Shown here piece by piece: positions 9,673 through 20,302 of a DNA stretch of 64,000 nucleotides. Within the stretch, counting starts at the first letter, position 1. Each line of letters begins with the position of its first letter. This DNA comes from Photobacterium damselae (GTDB lineage Bacteria > Pseudomonadota > Gammaproteobacteria > Enterobacterales > Vibrionaceae). The notes beneath the pieces are model-generated. The model saw only the letters and a list, made by a program, of their open reading frames with translations. It was not told where the DNA came from and did no database searches. The stretch spans positions 310,001 to 374,000 of the forward strand of contig NZ_PYOG01000001.1 of assembly GCF_003026815.1 (NCBI RefSeq), in the 5' to 3' direction. Made by a program: the position numbers and the translations under genes.

Positions 9673-9707
9673 AAAAAAACCGCCATATTAATGATGGCGG
9701 TTTTTTT
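9673..9707. terminator. Bidirectional terminator between asnB and gsk
   Basis: AAAAAAACCGCCAT (9673-9686) pairs with ATGGCGGTTTTTTT (9694-9707). It has T-runs on both strands and serves the convergent genes asnB and gsk. Confidence 0.93.
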
Positions 9708-9730
9708 ATTTAGCAATACATAAAAAGCGA

Positions 9731-11035
9731 TTAACGCTCCCAGTATGCTTCCTCTAGGCTATCTTCACGCTCTGGTAAGCCACGAGACAGACGAGGAGAA
9801 TATTGCGCTAACACTTCATAGCTCACACGGTTTGCATATAAGCAGATTTGAGAGAATGAAGAGTAAGTTAGGAAGCTGTGCTGATGCTTACTTGAGTTTG
9901 GTACATTCTCTTTGTGGTAACGGTTTGCAGACATATCATGCAATAACGCAGAAAGCGCACCATCACCTGCACCATTGGTATTCTTAATACGCTCTGGGCC
10001 ACCCATGTATGGAGCAATATGAGAGTAAACCTTAATTGGCTGTTCACATTGTTCTTTTAGCATAGGACGACTGAACTCATACTGGTTGAATTCAGCAATA
10101 TCACCAGGTAACAGAGGAAGGCTCGTTTGACGTTTAGCATCATCTTCTGTGTAGCCAGCCATGTATAAGCCTACAGGACCAGCAGTACAAAGCACTAGGT
10201 CAACCCAATCAAGTGCTTTATCGGCAGCAACAAGAGGATCCGACTCACCAGTTAATGCTTCACCTTCGTCTTCATTCATCGCAACAACAGTCACATTGTC
10301 ACGAAGGAAGTCACGCCACCATTGAGGATCATCTTGAATAACGAACTTAGTACCTAGTGTTAGCACAACAGGCACATCGTATTTCTTAGCATATTCGATA
10401 GCACGCATAGTTGCAGCTGGCATTGGGTCGCCCTCTTTACAACGCACTAAGTACGCAGTAAGCACAAGCGCTGATGCATTTTCAAATACACTTTCAGGAA
10501 TACTATCAGGGTGAAGTTGGTTCATACGACCTTCGTTGATCGCAAAAGTACGCTCACCTTCAGGTGAAATCAAAGCGAAACAACGACCGATAGGACCTGT
10601 TACTGGCTGTAGGAAGTTCATATCCATACGGCTAGATGTATTACATAGGTAACGATAAGCGTAGCTACCAATTTCAATATCTTTACTCATCACACCAAGT
10701 AGTACTGATTTATCATCAGCCAATACTGAATAGTTGTGAAGAGTATTACCGATAGTACCACCTGCAAATTCATGGGTGATTAAATCGTTATCTTTCAGCT
10801 CGCGGTAAAGGGCTTCTGCCATTTCATCAGTGATCACCAATGAGTGGCCTTTACTTAAGTTGTAACGTTCCAGGAAGTCATCGTTTACATATGCTTCGAT
10901 ATCAACCAGCGTTTGATCGATACCAACAACATGGGTACGTGCAAGACGTTTTTCTTGTTTAGTTTGACTTATAAGCGGATCACGGGCATGTACTGGAAAG
11001 TAATGCTTCGATTTTCTTTGGCCTGGAAATTTCAT
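9731..11035 (-). CDS. gsk: Inosine-guanosine kinase
   Basis: 434 aa, the same length as E. coli Gsk, a PfkB/ribokinase-family enzyme that phosphorylates inosine and guanosine to IMP and GMP in purine salvage. The N-terminus (MKFPGQRKSKHYFPVHARDP) and VVGIDQTLVDIEAYVND are characteristic. The C-terminal PfkB signature GGPERIKNTNGAGDGALSAL contains the catalytic Asp in NGAGDGAL. It lies next to hemH and adk in the same order as in E. coli. Confidence 0.95.
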   Translation of the reverse strand: MKFPGQRKSKHYFPVHARDPLISQTKQEKRLARTHVVGIDQTLVDIEAYVNDDFLERYNLSKGHSLVITDEMAEALYRELKDNDLITHEFAGGTIGNTLHNYSVLADDKSVLLGVMSKDIEIGSYAYRYLCNTSSRMDMNFLQPVTGPIGRCFALISPEGERTFAINEGRMNQLHPDSIPESVFENASALVLTAYLVRCKEGDPMPAATMRAIEYAKKYDVPVVLTLGTKFVIQDDPQWWRDFLRDNVTVVAMNEDEGEALTGESDPLVAADKALDWVDLVLCTAGPVGLYMAGYTEDDAKRQTSLPLLPGDIAEFNQYEFSRPMLKEQCEQPIKVYSHIAPYMGGPERIKNTNGAGDGALSALLHDMSANRYHKENVPNSSKHQHSFLTYSSFSQICLYANRVSYEVLAQYSPRLSRGLPEREDSLEEAYWER

Positions 11036-11090
11036 GTCAATGAGCTGTCAGTTGTGAGAATTTTGCGAATTCTATCACATAATCTAGAAC

Positions 11091-11144
11091 ATAAAAGAAA
11101 AAGCTCTTATCGCTTTTGTGAGAATCATCAGCAAATAAGAGCTT
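11091..11144 (-). terminator. Terminator of hemH
   Basis: On the minus strand AAGCTCTTAT (11144-11135) pairs with ATAAGAGCTT (11110-11101) over a 24-nt loop and runs into TTTCTTTTA. It separates hemH from gsk, which therefore likely has its own promoter at about 11036-11090. Confidence 0.75.
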
Positions 11145-11207
11145 AATCAATATTTTTTCTTTATTTAGACTTGGTTTTATAACTTAAAAGAATGAGCAGA
11201 ATTACAG

Positions 11208-12182
11208 TTATAACCAGCCTTGAGTATATTGTTCAACTAACGTCATCATCAAATGAATATGGTCTTCGCTGTCATTTAAACAAGGGATCAGGTTAAAGGC
11301 TTCTCCACCAGCCTCCAAAAAGACCTCTTTGCACTCGCTGGCAATTTCTTCCAATGTTTCAAGGCAATCAACCGAAAATGCCGGGCACATAACATCTAAC
11401 CGTTTTACCCCTTTTTGTGCGAGAGCTCGAATGGTGCCTTCGGTATAAGGTTTTACCCACTCTTCACGACCAAAAATGGATTGAAAACTCATGCTCATTT
11501 TCTCACGTGGCATATCTAAAGCTTGAGCAAGCGCGGCCGTGGTTCCATGGCACTGCTCTGGGTACGGATCACCGTTATCTGCGTAGCGCTGCGGAATACC
11601 ATGGTATGAACACAATAAATAATCAGGTTCCCCATGTTGCTGCCAGAATGTTTTTGCACTGTGTGCAAGCGCAGCAATGTATTCTGGATGATCAAAATAT
11701 TGATTTACAAAACGCAATTCGGGTAAATCTGAGCGCTGTTTAAGATCTTTGGCAATACGATCAAACACCGCAGCCGTGGTCGTGGCAGAATACTGAGGAT
11801 AGAGAGGCAAGACCAAAATACGTTCACAGCCACGTTGCTTTAGCTTATCCAAACCAGACAGTAAGCTTGGCTCACCATAAGTCATTCCTAACTCCACAGG
11901 AACAGCCAACTGTTGTTCTAGTTTCTCTCGTTGGCTTTGTGAGTACACCATCAATGGAGAACCACCATCCATCCAAATAGATTGGTACAGTTTTGCGACT
12001 TTAGGTGAACGGGTAGGCAAGATGATCCCGTGTAAAATTGGGCACCAGATAAAGCGGTTGGTATCGACCACACGATGGTCATGAAGAAACTCAGCTAAAA
12101 ATCGTTTTACACCGGCAGTCGTTGGCTCACTTGGCGTTCCAAGATTTGCTAATAATACGCCATATTTATGATTATCTTTCAT
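11208..12182 (-). CDS. hemH: Ferrochelatase
   Basis: 324 aa (E. coli HemH 320). It inserts Fe2+ into protoporphyrin IX, the last step of haem synthesis, at the inner membrane face. Motifs: [29 protein letters not shown] at the N-terminus (residues 6-34), [17 protein letters not shown] near 124, the catalytic His in [12 protein letters not shown] near 190, and [16 protein letters not shown] near 266. Gene order adk-hemH-gsk is as in enterobacteria. Confidence 0.96.
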   Translation of the reverse strand: MKDNHKYGVLLANLGTPSEPTTAGVKRFLAEFLHDHRVVDTNRFIWCPILHGIILPTRSPKVAKLYQSIWMDGGSPLMVYSQSQREKLEQQLAVPVELGMTYGEPSLLSGLDKLKQRGCERILVLPLYPQYSATTTAAVFDRIAKDLKQRSDLPELRFVNQYFDHPEYIAALAHSAKTFWQQHGEPDYLLCSYHGIPQRYADNGDPYPEQCHGTTAALAQALDMPREKMSMSFQSIFGREEWVKPYTEGTIRALAQKGVKRLDVMCPAFSVDCLETLEEIASECKEVFLEAGGEAFNLIPCLNDSEDHIHLMMTLVEQYTQGWL

Positions 12183-12394
12183 TATTAACCAGATTCCTTT
12201 TCTCTTGCGCTCTAGTGTACCTTGTTAATAAAAAGAGTACAGTTTGTTATTGGCGCATGATGATTTTAATTCAATGAATTCTAGAACATTATCCACTCGT
12301 GACCGTAAGATGCAGAATGTAGAGTATGATCACTAAGGCTTACTTATAACTATTAATAAATCACTTAATTACTGGATTACCGTAATCATGGCAT

Positions 12395-12434
12395 AAAAAA
12401 AACGGGCCCTACCAATCGGTATGCCCGTTTTTTT
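12395..12434 (-). terminator. Terminator of adk
   Basis: AAAAAAACGGGC (12395-12406) and GCCCGTTTTTTT (12423-12434) flank a 16-nt loop. It has T-runs on both strands; its position just downstream of adk assigns it there. Confidence 0.9.
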
Positions 12435-12467
12435 CTATTGATAAAGGCTATGAACCCAAATCAATAA

Positions 12468-13121
<654 letters not shown>

Positions 13122-13178
13122 CTATAAATAAAATGGAGTTTTGCAAAAGATGAAAAATACACTGATTAGCCAAGAGTC

Positions 13179-13206
13179 GCAAGCCCAGCACGGTCACTGG
13201 GCTTGC
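13179..13206 (-). terminator. Stem-loop after htpG
   Basis: GCAAGCCCAG (13179-13188) and CTGGGCTTGC (13197-13206) form a perfect 10-bp GC-rich stem with an 8-nt loop. No strong T-run follows on the minus strand, so it may end or protect the htpG transcript rather than be a classical terminator. Confidence 0.55.
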
Positions 13207-13248
13207 ATTACATGAATTATCAGTAATAGTTGTCAATTAGATAAACAA

Positions 13249-15150
13249 TTACTTAGCCAAAAGCTGGTTCATTGCAGTTAAGAAACGTGAAGGGTCATCC
13301 ATTGCACCACGTTCAGCAAGTAGAGACTGACCAAACAGCATCTCTACCCAACGGCCAAAGATCTCTTCATCCGCTTCATCTGCCATTTGTTTCACTAAGG
13401 CATGATCTGGATTTAGCTCTAAGATATATTGCACTTCTGGCGCTTCTTGACCCGCAGCTGCAAGCAACTTCGCCATTTGGGTACCCATTTCATTTTCATC
13501 GGTTACCACAACAGCTGGCGTGTCATGCAGTTTGAACGTAGTACGAACATCCTTCACGCGAGAGCCTAAGTATTCTTTAGTACGCTCAACAACCGATTTG
13601 AAGGCTTCTTCAGTCTCTTTGTGTTTCTCTTTTTCTGCTTCGTCTTCAAATTTCGACAGATCAAGATCAGACTTAGTGATGGATTGGAAACCTTTACCTT
13701 CAAACTCAGGCATATAGCTCATCATCCACTCATCAATACGATCGTGCATAAGAAGAACTTCAATACCTTTAGCGCGGAACTGCTCTAGGTGCGGACTATT
13801 TTTCGCGGCATTAAAGTTATCAGCCGTAATGTAGTAGATCTTATCTTGGCCTTCTTTCATACGCTCAACGTAATCAGCCAAGGCCACCGTCTGTTCTGCG
13901 CTGTCGTTATAAGTAGAGCTAAAACGTAACAACTGTGCAATTTTGTCACGATTAGCAAAGTCTTCGGCTAAACCTTCTTTGATAACTTGACCAAACTCTT
14001 GCCAGAATGTCTGGTATTTCTCGCTGTCGCCTTTAGCCAACTTGCTTAGCATAGATAAAGCACGTTTAGTACACGCTTTACGAAGTGCTTGTGTCACCTT
14101 GTTATCTTGAAGAATTTCACGAGATACGTTTAGTGGCAGATCATTTGAATCAATAAGACCGCGCATAAAGCGTAGATACATCGGCATAAACTGCTGAGCA
14201 TCATCCATAATGAATACACGCTGTACATACAGTTTTAAACCGTGTTGACTATCGCGATGGTACAGATCCCAAGGCGCTTTTGACGGAATATACAGCAAGC
14301 TAGTGTAGTCTTGCTTACCTTCAACATGGTTTAGACTCCAAGTTAAAGGTTCGGCAAAGTCATGAGAAACATGCTTGTAGAACTCTTTAAACTCTTCATC
14401 GCTAATATCGGATTTATTGCGGGTCCAAAGAGCTTGAGCCTTATTGATTTGCTCCCACTTTTTACCGGTTTCATTACCTTCCTCATCTCGTTCAGTCGTT
14501 TGAATAAGAACTGGAATGCCGATGTGATCAGAGTATTTACTGATGATGTCACGCAGGCGATATTCATCAAGAAACTCTTTTTCATCATCACGTAAATGAA
14601 GAATAATATCAGTACCGCGAGCGGCCTTGGTAGTGTTCTCAACCGTATAATCGCCTTCACCAGCCGATGACCAGCTTACTGCTTGATCCGCAGGTACACC
14701 CGCCGCACGAGTATTCACGGTTACACTATCGGCAACAATAAAAGCAGAATAAAAACCCACACCAAACTGACCAATAAGCTGAGAATCTTTGGTCTCTTCT
14801 TCATTCAATTTGGCAAAAAATTCTTTTGTTCCTGATTTAGCAATAGTACCTAGATGTTCAATCACATCTTCTCGGGTCATACCGATACCATTGTCACTGA
14901 TTGTCAGTGTGCCTGCATCTTGATTAACAGAAATCTTAACCGCAAGTTCCGCATCATTTTCGTAAAGTGAGCCATCTGATAGCGCACGGAAACGAAGTTT
15001 ATCAGCCGCATCGGAGGCGTTAGAAATGAGCTCGCGTAAAAAAATCTCTTTATTTGAATACAGTGAATGAATCATCAAATGAAGAAGCTGCTTCACTTCA
15101 GACTGAAAACCACGTGTCTCTTTGTTTTTATCTAGACTTTGTTCACTCAT
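13249..15150 (-). CDS. htpG: Molecular chaperone HtpG (Hsp90)
   Basis: 633 aa. The GHKL ATPase domain is N-terminal: [28 protein letters not shown] region near 27-55, [28 protein letters not shown] near 88-115 and [13 protein letters not shown] near 127. The middle and C-terminal dimerisation domains are full length compared with E. coli HtpG (624). It is a cytosolic stress chaperone, with a canonical sigma-32 promoter upstream. Divergent from toxRS, the arrangement described for Vibrio cholerae. Confidence 0.98.
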   Translation of the reverse strand: MSEQSLDKNKETRGFQSEVKQLLHLMIHSLYSNKEIFLRELISNASDAADKLRFRALSDGSLYENDAELAVKISVNQDAGTLTISDNGIGMTREDVIEHLGTIAKSGTKEFFAKLNEEETKDSQLIGQFGVGFYSAFIVADSVTVNTRAAGVPADQAVSWSSAGEGDYTVENTTKAARGTDIILHLRDDEKEFLDEYRLRDIISKYSDHIGIPVLIQTTERDEEGNETGKKWEQINKAQALWTRNKSDISDEEFKEFYKHVSHDFAEPLTWSLNHVEGKQDYTSLLYIPSKAPWDLYHRDSQHGLKLYVQRVFIMDDAQQFMPMYLRFMRGLIDSNDLPLNVSREILQDNKVTQALRKACTKRALSMLSKLAKGDSEKYQTFWQEFGQVIKEGLAEDFANRDKIAQLLRFSSTYNDSAEQTVALADYVERMKEGQDKIYYITADNFNAAKNSPHLEQFRAKGIEVLLMHDRIDEWMMSYMPEFEGKGFQSITKSDLDLSKFEDEAEKEKHKETEEAFKSVVERTKEYLGSRVKDVRTTFKLHDTPAVVVTDENEMGTQMAKLLAAAGQEAPEVQYILELNPDHALVKQMADEADEEIFGRWVEMLFGQSLLAERGAMDDPSRFLTAMNQLLAK

Positions 15151-15188
15151 AAAAAAACTCCAAATGTAACGTATTTCCTACCTACTCC

Positions 15189-15217
15189 TAGATGTGGTCA
15201 AATTTATCTTTTTCAAG
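15189..15217 (-). promoter_or_regulatory. Sigma-32 heat-shock promoter of htpG
   Basis: On the minus strand CTTGAAA (15217-15211), a 13-bp spacer, then CCACATCTA (15197-15189). The sigma-32 consensus is CTTGAAA, 11-16 bp, CCCCATnT; only one -10 base differs. It lies 39-67 bp upstream of the htpG ATG. Confidence 0.88.
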
Positions 15218-15339
15218 CAAATTTGATAGTTTTTCCTTTCTTTAGTTTTTTTGAGTATAATTTTTTTATTTTTATATTCAGAATGTATTAAGGGATTTTA
15301 TGGTACACAAAGGGAAGAATACTCGCTTTGAGGCTAGAC

Positions 15340-16239
15340 ATGCATAAAACATCTGCTAAGCACTGTATTGGGCAACGTTTTATTTTTGATCCATACGACA
15401 ATAGCTTAATTGACACAGTTGAAAATAATGAACTTATCCGCTTAGGTAGCAATGAGAGCCGAGCATTATCATTATTGATTGATGAACCAGGAGCGATCAT
15501 TACACGTAATCGATTGCACGATTATGTGTGGCGCGAACAAGGTTTTGAGGTTGATGATTCCAGTCTGACCCAATGTATATCAACACTGCGTAAAGCACTT
15601 AAAGATCCAACCAAGTCTCCTGAATATGTAAAAACCGTACCTAAACGCGGTTATCAAATGATCGCAACTGTCGAAAAATATGTGGATATGCCACTGGCTA
15701 TTACAGCAACCGAACACGCAGAAGATCTCACTTCGGTTCCTGAGCACCATTATCAAGACAGTGCCCTTGTTACCGCTCCTCAAAGCGCAGTAGAAGTTGA
15801 ATTATCAAATATTCAGCAGCCACAACAGCCTATAAGCACAGAACCTGTACAACAGAAAAGTTCGGCAAAGGTAACCGGCTCGCGCTCACTCTTATCTATC
15901 ATCGCTTTGATACTGGCATTATTGATCCCTCTGGCAAGTTACTTTGCACCAGCAAAAGCTTCTGACAATTTTATTCCACTCTTTTCGGTTAAAGGGGTGC
16001 AAGTTGTAACACCAAATAACAACCCTATTATGAACGATTGGCAGAGCCTCATTTCGACCTGTATCACGAGTTATTTAGATAACCACCAGCAGGAGAGTAA
16101 ACCAGTTAAAGTTATCGTAACCGGCGGACAGAGCAATCAAGTGTGGCTTAACTATATTCATACTGCACAAACTGCTAATGAAAATGTTACGCTTCGCCTA
16201 CTTACCAGCCATGAGGATAATGCAAACTTATGTCGTTAA
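15340..16239 (+). CDS. toxR: Transmembrane transcriptional regulator ToxR
   Basis: 299 aa from the ATG at 15340, chosen because GAGG at 15330-15333 precedes it; an upstream TTG at 15328 lacks this. The cytoplasmic OmpR-type winged helix (about residues 20-115) includes LGSNESRALSLL, HDYVWREQGFEVDDSSLTQ and VKTVPKRGYQMIA, nearly identical to V. cholerae ToxR. A variable linker follows, then one membrane segment (about 180-200) and a periplasmic domain. In vibrios ToxR controls porin genes (ompU) and stress or virulence genes. It overlaps toxS and is divergent from htpG, which may dampen toxR on heat shock as reported in V. cholerae. Confidence 0.95.
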   Translation: MHKTSAKHCIGQRFIFDPYDNSLIDTVENNELIRLGSNESRALSLLIDEPGAIITRNRLHDYVWREQGFEVDDSSLTQCISTLRKALKDPTKSPEYVKTVPKRGYQMIATVEKYVDMPLAITATEHAEDLTSVPEHHYQDSALVTAPQSAVEVELSNIQQPQQPISTEPVQQKSSAKVTGSRSLLSIIALILALLIPLASYFAPAKASDNFIPLFSVKGVQVVTPNNNPIMNDWQSLISTCITSYLDNHQQESKPVKVIVTGGQSNQVWLNYIHTAQTANENVTLRLLTSHEDNANLCR

Positions 16240-16793
16240 GTTCAACTAATAACAATAGCATCTCTCTGGTTATGATAAATTTTTTGAAACGCTACTGGGC
16301 ACTATTATTACTGCTCATCTCAATCGTTGGCAGTGCTTGGTTTTATCTATCGAGCGATTATAAGTTAGCGCAAATGCTGATGTCGCGAGAGTGGCAATCC
16401 TCAACCTACAGCCGTATTGAACCGACTCAATTAGACGATTTACGTATGCTGCGCCGTGTTGAGCAAAATAGCCACATGGTGTATTTACCAAACCACACTT
16501 ACTCACGAATAACAGTAATGAAACTCTTTAGCCAAGATGAAGAGCCGATCTCATTGCATATTTCTGAAACCGGTAAGTGGAATATCAGTGGTCAGTATTT
16601 AATTACAAGGCCGTTGGAATTTAAAGAAATCACATCGGGTTCTAACCCTGACTTTAATAACCAAAATCTTAAAGTAGTGAAGAAAATCTTCCAAATGGAT
16701 GCAGAACAGAGCCGTAAAATGGAAATTATTAATGATAAAACCATTTTATTTACCAGCTTAACTTACGGTTCTAATATATTTTACTCTTTATAA
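16230..16793 (+). CDS. toxS: ToxS, ToxR-stabilising membrane protein
   Basis: 187 aa from the ATG at 16230, which overlaps toxR by 10 bp. A second ATG at 16272 (MINFLKRYWALLL) would give 173 aa, the usual ToxS length, so the true start is uncertain. One N-terminal membrane segment is followed by a periplasmic domain with LMSREWQSSTYSRIEP, matching the ToxS signature SREWQS. ToxS binds the periplasmic part of ToxR and protects it from proteolysis. A strong terminator follows. Confidence 0.92.
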   Translation: MSLSSTNNNSISLVMINFLKRYWALLLLLISIVGSAWFYLSSDYKLAQMLMSREWQSSTYSRIEPTQLDDLRMLRRVEQNSHMVYLPNHTYSRITVMKLFSQDEEPISLHISETGKWNISGQYLITRPLEFKEITSGSNPDFNNQNLKVVKKIFQMDAEQSRKMEIINDKTILFTSLTYGSNIFYSL

Positions 16794-16847
16794 TCAAGTA
16801 CCAGTTCCGATCTGGCCAAAAAAATGATTATGAAGTAAATTTCAAAT

Positions 16848-16883
16848 AAAAAAATACCAGCACTTATTTGCTGGTATTTTTTT
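16848..16883. terminator. Bidirectional terminator between toxS and recR
   Basis: AAAAATACCAGCA (ending 16863) pairs with TGCTGGTATTTTTTT (16869-16883). A/T runs on both sides serve the convergent toxRS and recR transcripts. Confidence 0.92.
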
Positions 16884-16897
16884 ATTAAATAAGGCTA

Positions 16898-17500
16898 TTA
16901 ATATAGCTTCTGTCGACCGGCTAAAGAGTGTGAAAGCGTTGTACCATCAACTAACTCAAGCTCACCACCAACAGGCACACCATGGGCAATACGAGAGGCA
17001 GGAACACCATATTCTTGACAGAGTTCAGCAATATAATGAGCTGTCGCCTCACCTTCTACCGTCGGGTTTGTTGCTAAAATCAGCTCCGAAATCGCTTCAT
17101 TTTGCAGACGAAACTCTAGTGTATCTAAACCAATATCCGAAGGACCAATGCCATCAAGCGGCGATAAATGTCCCATTAAGACAAAATAACGGCCTGAGAA
17201 CTGCCCTGTTGCTTCAACCGCAACAATATCGGCTGGGCTTTCAACTACACAGACAATACCGTTCTCTTTGCGACGTGGATTGTCACAAATAGCACAGATA
17301 TCATCTTCGGTGAACGTTCGACAATCACGACAATGACCAATTTCAGTCATCGCATGATTTAACGCCTCAGCAAGCTGTAACCCACCTTGGCGATTGCGCT
17401 GTAACAAACTAAAAGCCATACGCTGTGCCGACTTAGGACCGACTCCTGGCAGACAACGTAAGGCTTCCATTAATTGTTCCAGTAAAAGACTGGTACGCAT
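16898..17500 (-). CDS. recR: Recombination mediator RecR
   Basis: 200 aa, family length. Helix-hairpin-helix near residues 13-30 ([20 protein letters not shown]), C4 zinc motif ([18 protein letters not shown], 57-74) and a Toprim domain ([19 protein letters not shown]). It loads RecA with RecFO at single-strand gaps. It is 3 bp downstream of ybaB in the classical dnaX-ybaB-recR cluster. Confidence 0.97.
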   Translation of the reverse strand: MRTSLLLEQLMEALRCLPGVGPKSAQRMAFSLLQRNRQGGLQLAEALNHAMTEIGHCRDCRTFTEDDICAICDNPRRKENGIVCVVESPADIVAVEATGQFSGRYFVLMGHLSPLDGIGPSDIGLDTLEFRLQNEAISELILATNPTVEGEATAHYIAELCQEYGVPASRIAHGVPVGGELELVDGTTLSHSLAGRQKLY

Positions 17501-17503
17501 TGA

Positions 17504-17833
17504 TTAAAATGGCATCTTAAAGCCAGCTGGTAGGTTCATGCCACCAGTTACACCAGCCATCTTCTCTTTTTGTGCTTCTTCGATACGACGAGCAGCATCA
17601 TTAAATGCAGCAGCAATCAGATCTTCAAGCATGTCTTTGTCATCTTCCATTAGGCTTTCATCGATGTTTACACGACGAACACTGTGATTACCAGTGATGG
17701 TTACCTTAACAAGACCCGCACCAGATTCACCAGTTACTTCCATATTGGCGATTTCTTCTTGCATCTTCTGCATACGCTCTTGCATCTGCTGAGCTTGCTT
17801 CATCATGTTCGCCATACCGCCTTTACCAAACAT
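17504..17833 (-). CDS. ybaB: YbaB/EbfC nucleoid-associated protein
   Basis: 109 aa DNA-binding protein of the YbaB family. It has an N-terminal coiled region rich in M, Q and E ([22 protein letters not shown]) and the conserved core [29 protein letters not shown]. It forms tweezer-like dimers. It sits between dnaX and recR, as in most proteobacteria. Confidence 0.96.
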   Translation of the reverse strand: MFGKGGMANMMKQAQQMQERMQKMQEEIANMEVTGESGAGLVKVTITGNHSVRRVNIDESLMEDDKDMLEDLIAAAFNDAARRIEEAQKEKMAGVTGGMNLPAGFKMPF

Positions 17834-17957
17834 ATCTTCTCTCTCTATTGGTCTGGTTGAAAATCATATTACTGAACTGTTATATCGTATTTCTGCTCAT
17901 GAGCAAATCATTAACAGCCAGTCTTTCTTGTAAATTAACTCAATCTTGTCAATCGAC

Positions 17958-20054
17958 TTAAATTGGTCGAATACTTTCATCATCTAATACAGCACCAAAG
18001 CGCTGACAGATGAAATTAACATTTTGATCTTGCTGCAGACTTTGACAAGCCGCTTGCAGTTTTTGTTGATAAATCGCCTCACGCAGCTCAAGGGGCGTAG
18101 TGCCGATTTCATCATTTAATTCAATATGTAATACCACATCACAACCTAGTTTCTGCTGCAATGCTTCCGTTAATTGTTCACGTGCTCTAGCCCCATCTAA
18201 ATGCTTTTGCGAGGAACGTAATAACAGCGTGACTTGATTGTCTTTCTGCTCAAATACCGAGTTAAGCGCTAACTGTTGAATTAGGCGCCCTACCTCTAGC
18301 TCATTGGCAACAGCGGCCCAGTTATCTTGTGCAGCTGCCTCAACCACCAGCTTTTCCATCATTTCTGGTGTTTTTTCATGTTCCAGTGCTTGCTTTAGTT
18401 CTTTCGTGGCGATATTGCTTTGCTGCTCTTGTGCAACATTCAACATCGGTTTCCACTGATACTCTTCCGGCTCTTGGTCTTTTGCATTAATCGTTTCAAC
18501 ATTCGACACAGGCATCGCATTAGCTGTATTTGATCCTACATTGTGCTTAGTAGCAATGCGGTCTAATACACTGGTTGCGACTTTTTTAGCCGGTGCCGAT
18601 TCAGACTTTTTTACCTCACCGCCTGCAGGAGGTGGCGTTTGGCCTCGCTTTGTTTGGCTACGAAGCTGATTACGCGCCGCTAACAAACCACTGGTGCGAG
18701 GTTTGGCAACAGCAGCATCAGGTTCCGATTGTTGCATCGCGACTGGTGGTACATTCTGCGGTTTAGGCTGAGTATATCCTTGCACTTGATGCCCAACGGG
18801 TGGTTGAGATGGCATCTGTGGAGCAGGAGCACTAGGCTGCTGAACTTGAGCTCGTAACGCTTGCACTTTTTCCATGCTTTGTTGTGGCGCAGGCATTGGT
18901 TGTACCGTAGCACCTTGGATAGGCTCTTGCGTCGGAACCGAAATCGCTTGCGGCACAATACCCGCCCCACTCATCGGACGAAAAGCGAGCATACGAAGTA
19001 ACACCATTTCAAGCCCTGTTCGACCATCCGGTGCAAATGCTAAATCTTGACGACCTTGCAGTGCGATTTGATAACACAGCTGTACATCTTGCGGTGTCAT
19101 TAATTTGCTCAACAGCAAAACACGTTCAAAATCAGGGGAACTTTCATCTTGGCTCTCAAGCAGTACCTGACTCATGGCGATACGGTGCAGTTGCGCTGCG
19201 AGTTCACGTAATAACCCATCCCACTCAACACCAACTTGAGCTAACTGATGTAGAGTATCCATCGCCACTTGTGCTTGCTTTTGTGCAACCGCCTCTAACA
19301 ACATCAGAGCCTGATCCGTATCAAGAGTCCCCAGCATGGCTGCTACTTTGTCGGCTTCAACATGGCCATTACCAAGTGCAATAGATTGATCGGTTAAACT
19401 CAATGCATCTCGCATACTGCCTTCCGCGGCACGAGCAATCAAACTTAATGCTTTAATGTCGTAGGCTAGTTGTTCTTCTGTTAACACTTTTTCCAGCTGA
19501 GTTTGGATCTGCTGGTTATCTAAATGCTTCAAATGAAACTGTAAACAGCGCGACAAAATGGTTACAGGAAGCTTTTGAGGATCGGTTGTAGCCAGAATAA
19601 ACTTCACATACTCTGGTGGCTCTTCCAGTGTTTTTAACAGCGCGTTAAAACTATGGCGAGACAGCATATGAACTTCATCGATCAAGTAAACCTTAAAACG
19701 GCCTCTTGCTGGCTTATATTGCACATTATCAAGCAGTTCACGTGTATCTTCGACTTTAGTTCGAGATGCTGCATCGATCTCTAAAAGATCGACAAAACGA
19801 CCTTCATCAATCTCTTTACAGGTTGCACACTGACCACATGGATGAGCGGTAACTCCCTGCTCGCAGTTTAAGCCTTTAGCAAAAATACGCGCAATCGTCG
19901 TTTTACCAACACCACGAGTACCACTGAATAGATACGCATGGTGAAGTCGATTGTGCTCTAGCGCATTTTCAAGAGCGGTAAGTACGTGAGCTTGACCCAC
20001 TACATCAGCAAATTGTGCTGGACGCCACTTACGAGCAAGAACCTGATAACTCAT
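17958..20054 (-). CDS. dnaX: DNA polymerase III subunits tau and gamma
   Basis: 698 aa tau (E. coli 643). AAA+ clamp-loader ATPase with Walker A GTRGVGKTTIARI (residues 45-57), a zinc site with Cys near 64-79 (CEQGVTAHPCGQCATC), Walker B YLIDEVHML and the SRC motif LSRCLQF. A proline- and glutamine-rich linker (about 370-500) follows, then the tau-specific C-terminal domain. An A AAA AAG slippery site lies in frame at codons 481-483, followed at once by a -1 stop, so a 484-residue gamma product is predicted. Head of dnaX-ybaB-recR. Confidence 0.97.
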   Translation of the reverse strand: MSYQVLARKWRPAQFADVVGQAHVLTALENALEHNRLHHAYLFSGTRGVGKTTIARIFAKGLNCEQGVTAHPCGQCATCKEIDEGRFVDLLEIDAASRTKVEDTRELLDNVQYKPARGRFKVYLIDEVHMLSRHSFNALLKTLEEPPEYVKFILATTDPQKLPVTILSRCLQFHLKHLDNQQIQTQLEKVLTEEQLAYDIKALSLIARAAEGSMRDALSLTDQSIALGNGHVEADKVAAMLGTLDTDQALMLLEAVAQKQAQVAMDTLHQLAQVGVEWDGLLRELAAQLHRIAMSQVLLESQDESSPDFERVLLLSKLMTPQDVQLCYQIALQGRQDLAFAPDGRTGLEMVLLRMLAFRPMSGAGIVPQAISVPTQEPIQGATVQPMPAPQQSMEKVQALRAQVQQPSAPAPQMPSQPPVGHQVQGYTQPKPQNVPPVAMQQSEPDAAVAKPRTSGLLAARNQLRSQTKRGQTPPPAGGEVKKSESAPAKKVATSVLDRIATKHNVGSNTANAMPVSNVETINAKDQEPEEYQWKPMLNVAQEQQSNIATKELKQALEHEKTPEMMEKLVVEAAAQDNWAAVANELEVGRLIQQLALNSVFEQKDNQVTLLLRSSQKHLDGARAREQLTEALQQKLGCDVVLHIELNDEIGTTPLELREAIYQQKLQAACQSLQQDQNVNFICQRFGAVLDDESIRPI
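18601..18612 (-). other. Programmed -1 ribosomal frameshift site in dnaX
   Basis: The minus-strand sequence GTA AAA AAG TCT GA contains the slippery heptamer A AAA AAG in the correct phase (codons 481-483). After a -1 slip the reading is AAA AAA GTC TGA, so translation ends one residue later. E. coli dnaX uses the same heptamer and a stop directly after one extra residue. A purine-rich GGCGGTGAGG lies just upstream; I see no strong downstream stem-loop. Confidence 0.85.
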
Positions 20055-20270
20055 TCAATTCCTAACCTTATTAACCTTGCCAACAAAGAAATATTGCGGC
20101 CTTTGCTGTCATTTCCTTTCTTCACTATTTATTACGTTCTAAAAATGAATACGTCATAGTAAATAAAGGAAAAAACAGTAATAAAAGAAGATGCTAACAC
20201 AGCCGACGGGTAACAGCGAGTAACAACGAGAGGGCGCTATAATAAGCGCCCAATCCTTCAGCACAGTTCG

Positions 20271-20295
20271 AACACTTAAAGCAAAATTAAGTGTT
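20271..20295 (-). terminator. Stem-loop directly after apt
   Basis: AACACTTAA (20271-20279) and TTAAGTGTT (20287-20295) are a perfect 9-bp inverted repeat just past the apt stop. A second GC-rich stem, GGGCGCT/AGCGCCC, is at 20232-20251. Neither has a clear minus-strand T-run, so termination before dnaX is uncertain. Confidence 0.45.
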
Positions 20296-20302
20296 TAAGC
20301 TA

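Noticed and set aside
13272-13717. Plus-strand ORFs within htpG
   Set aside because: Antisense shadows of a strongly supported chaperone gene.
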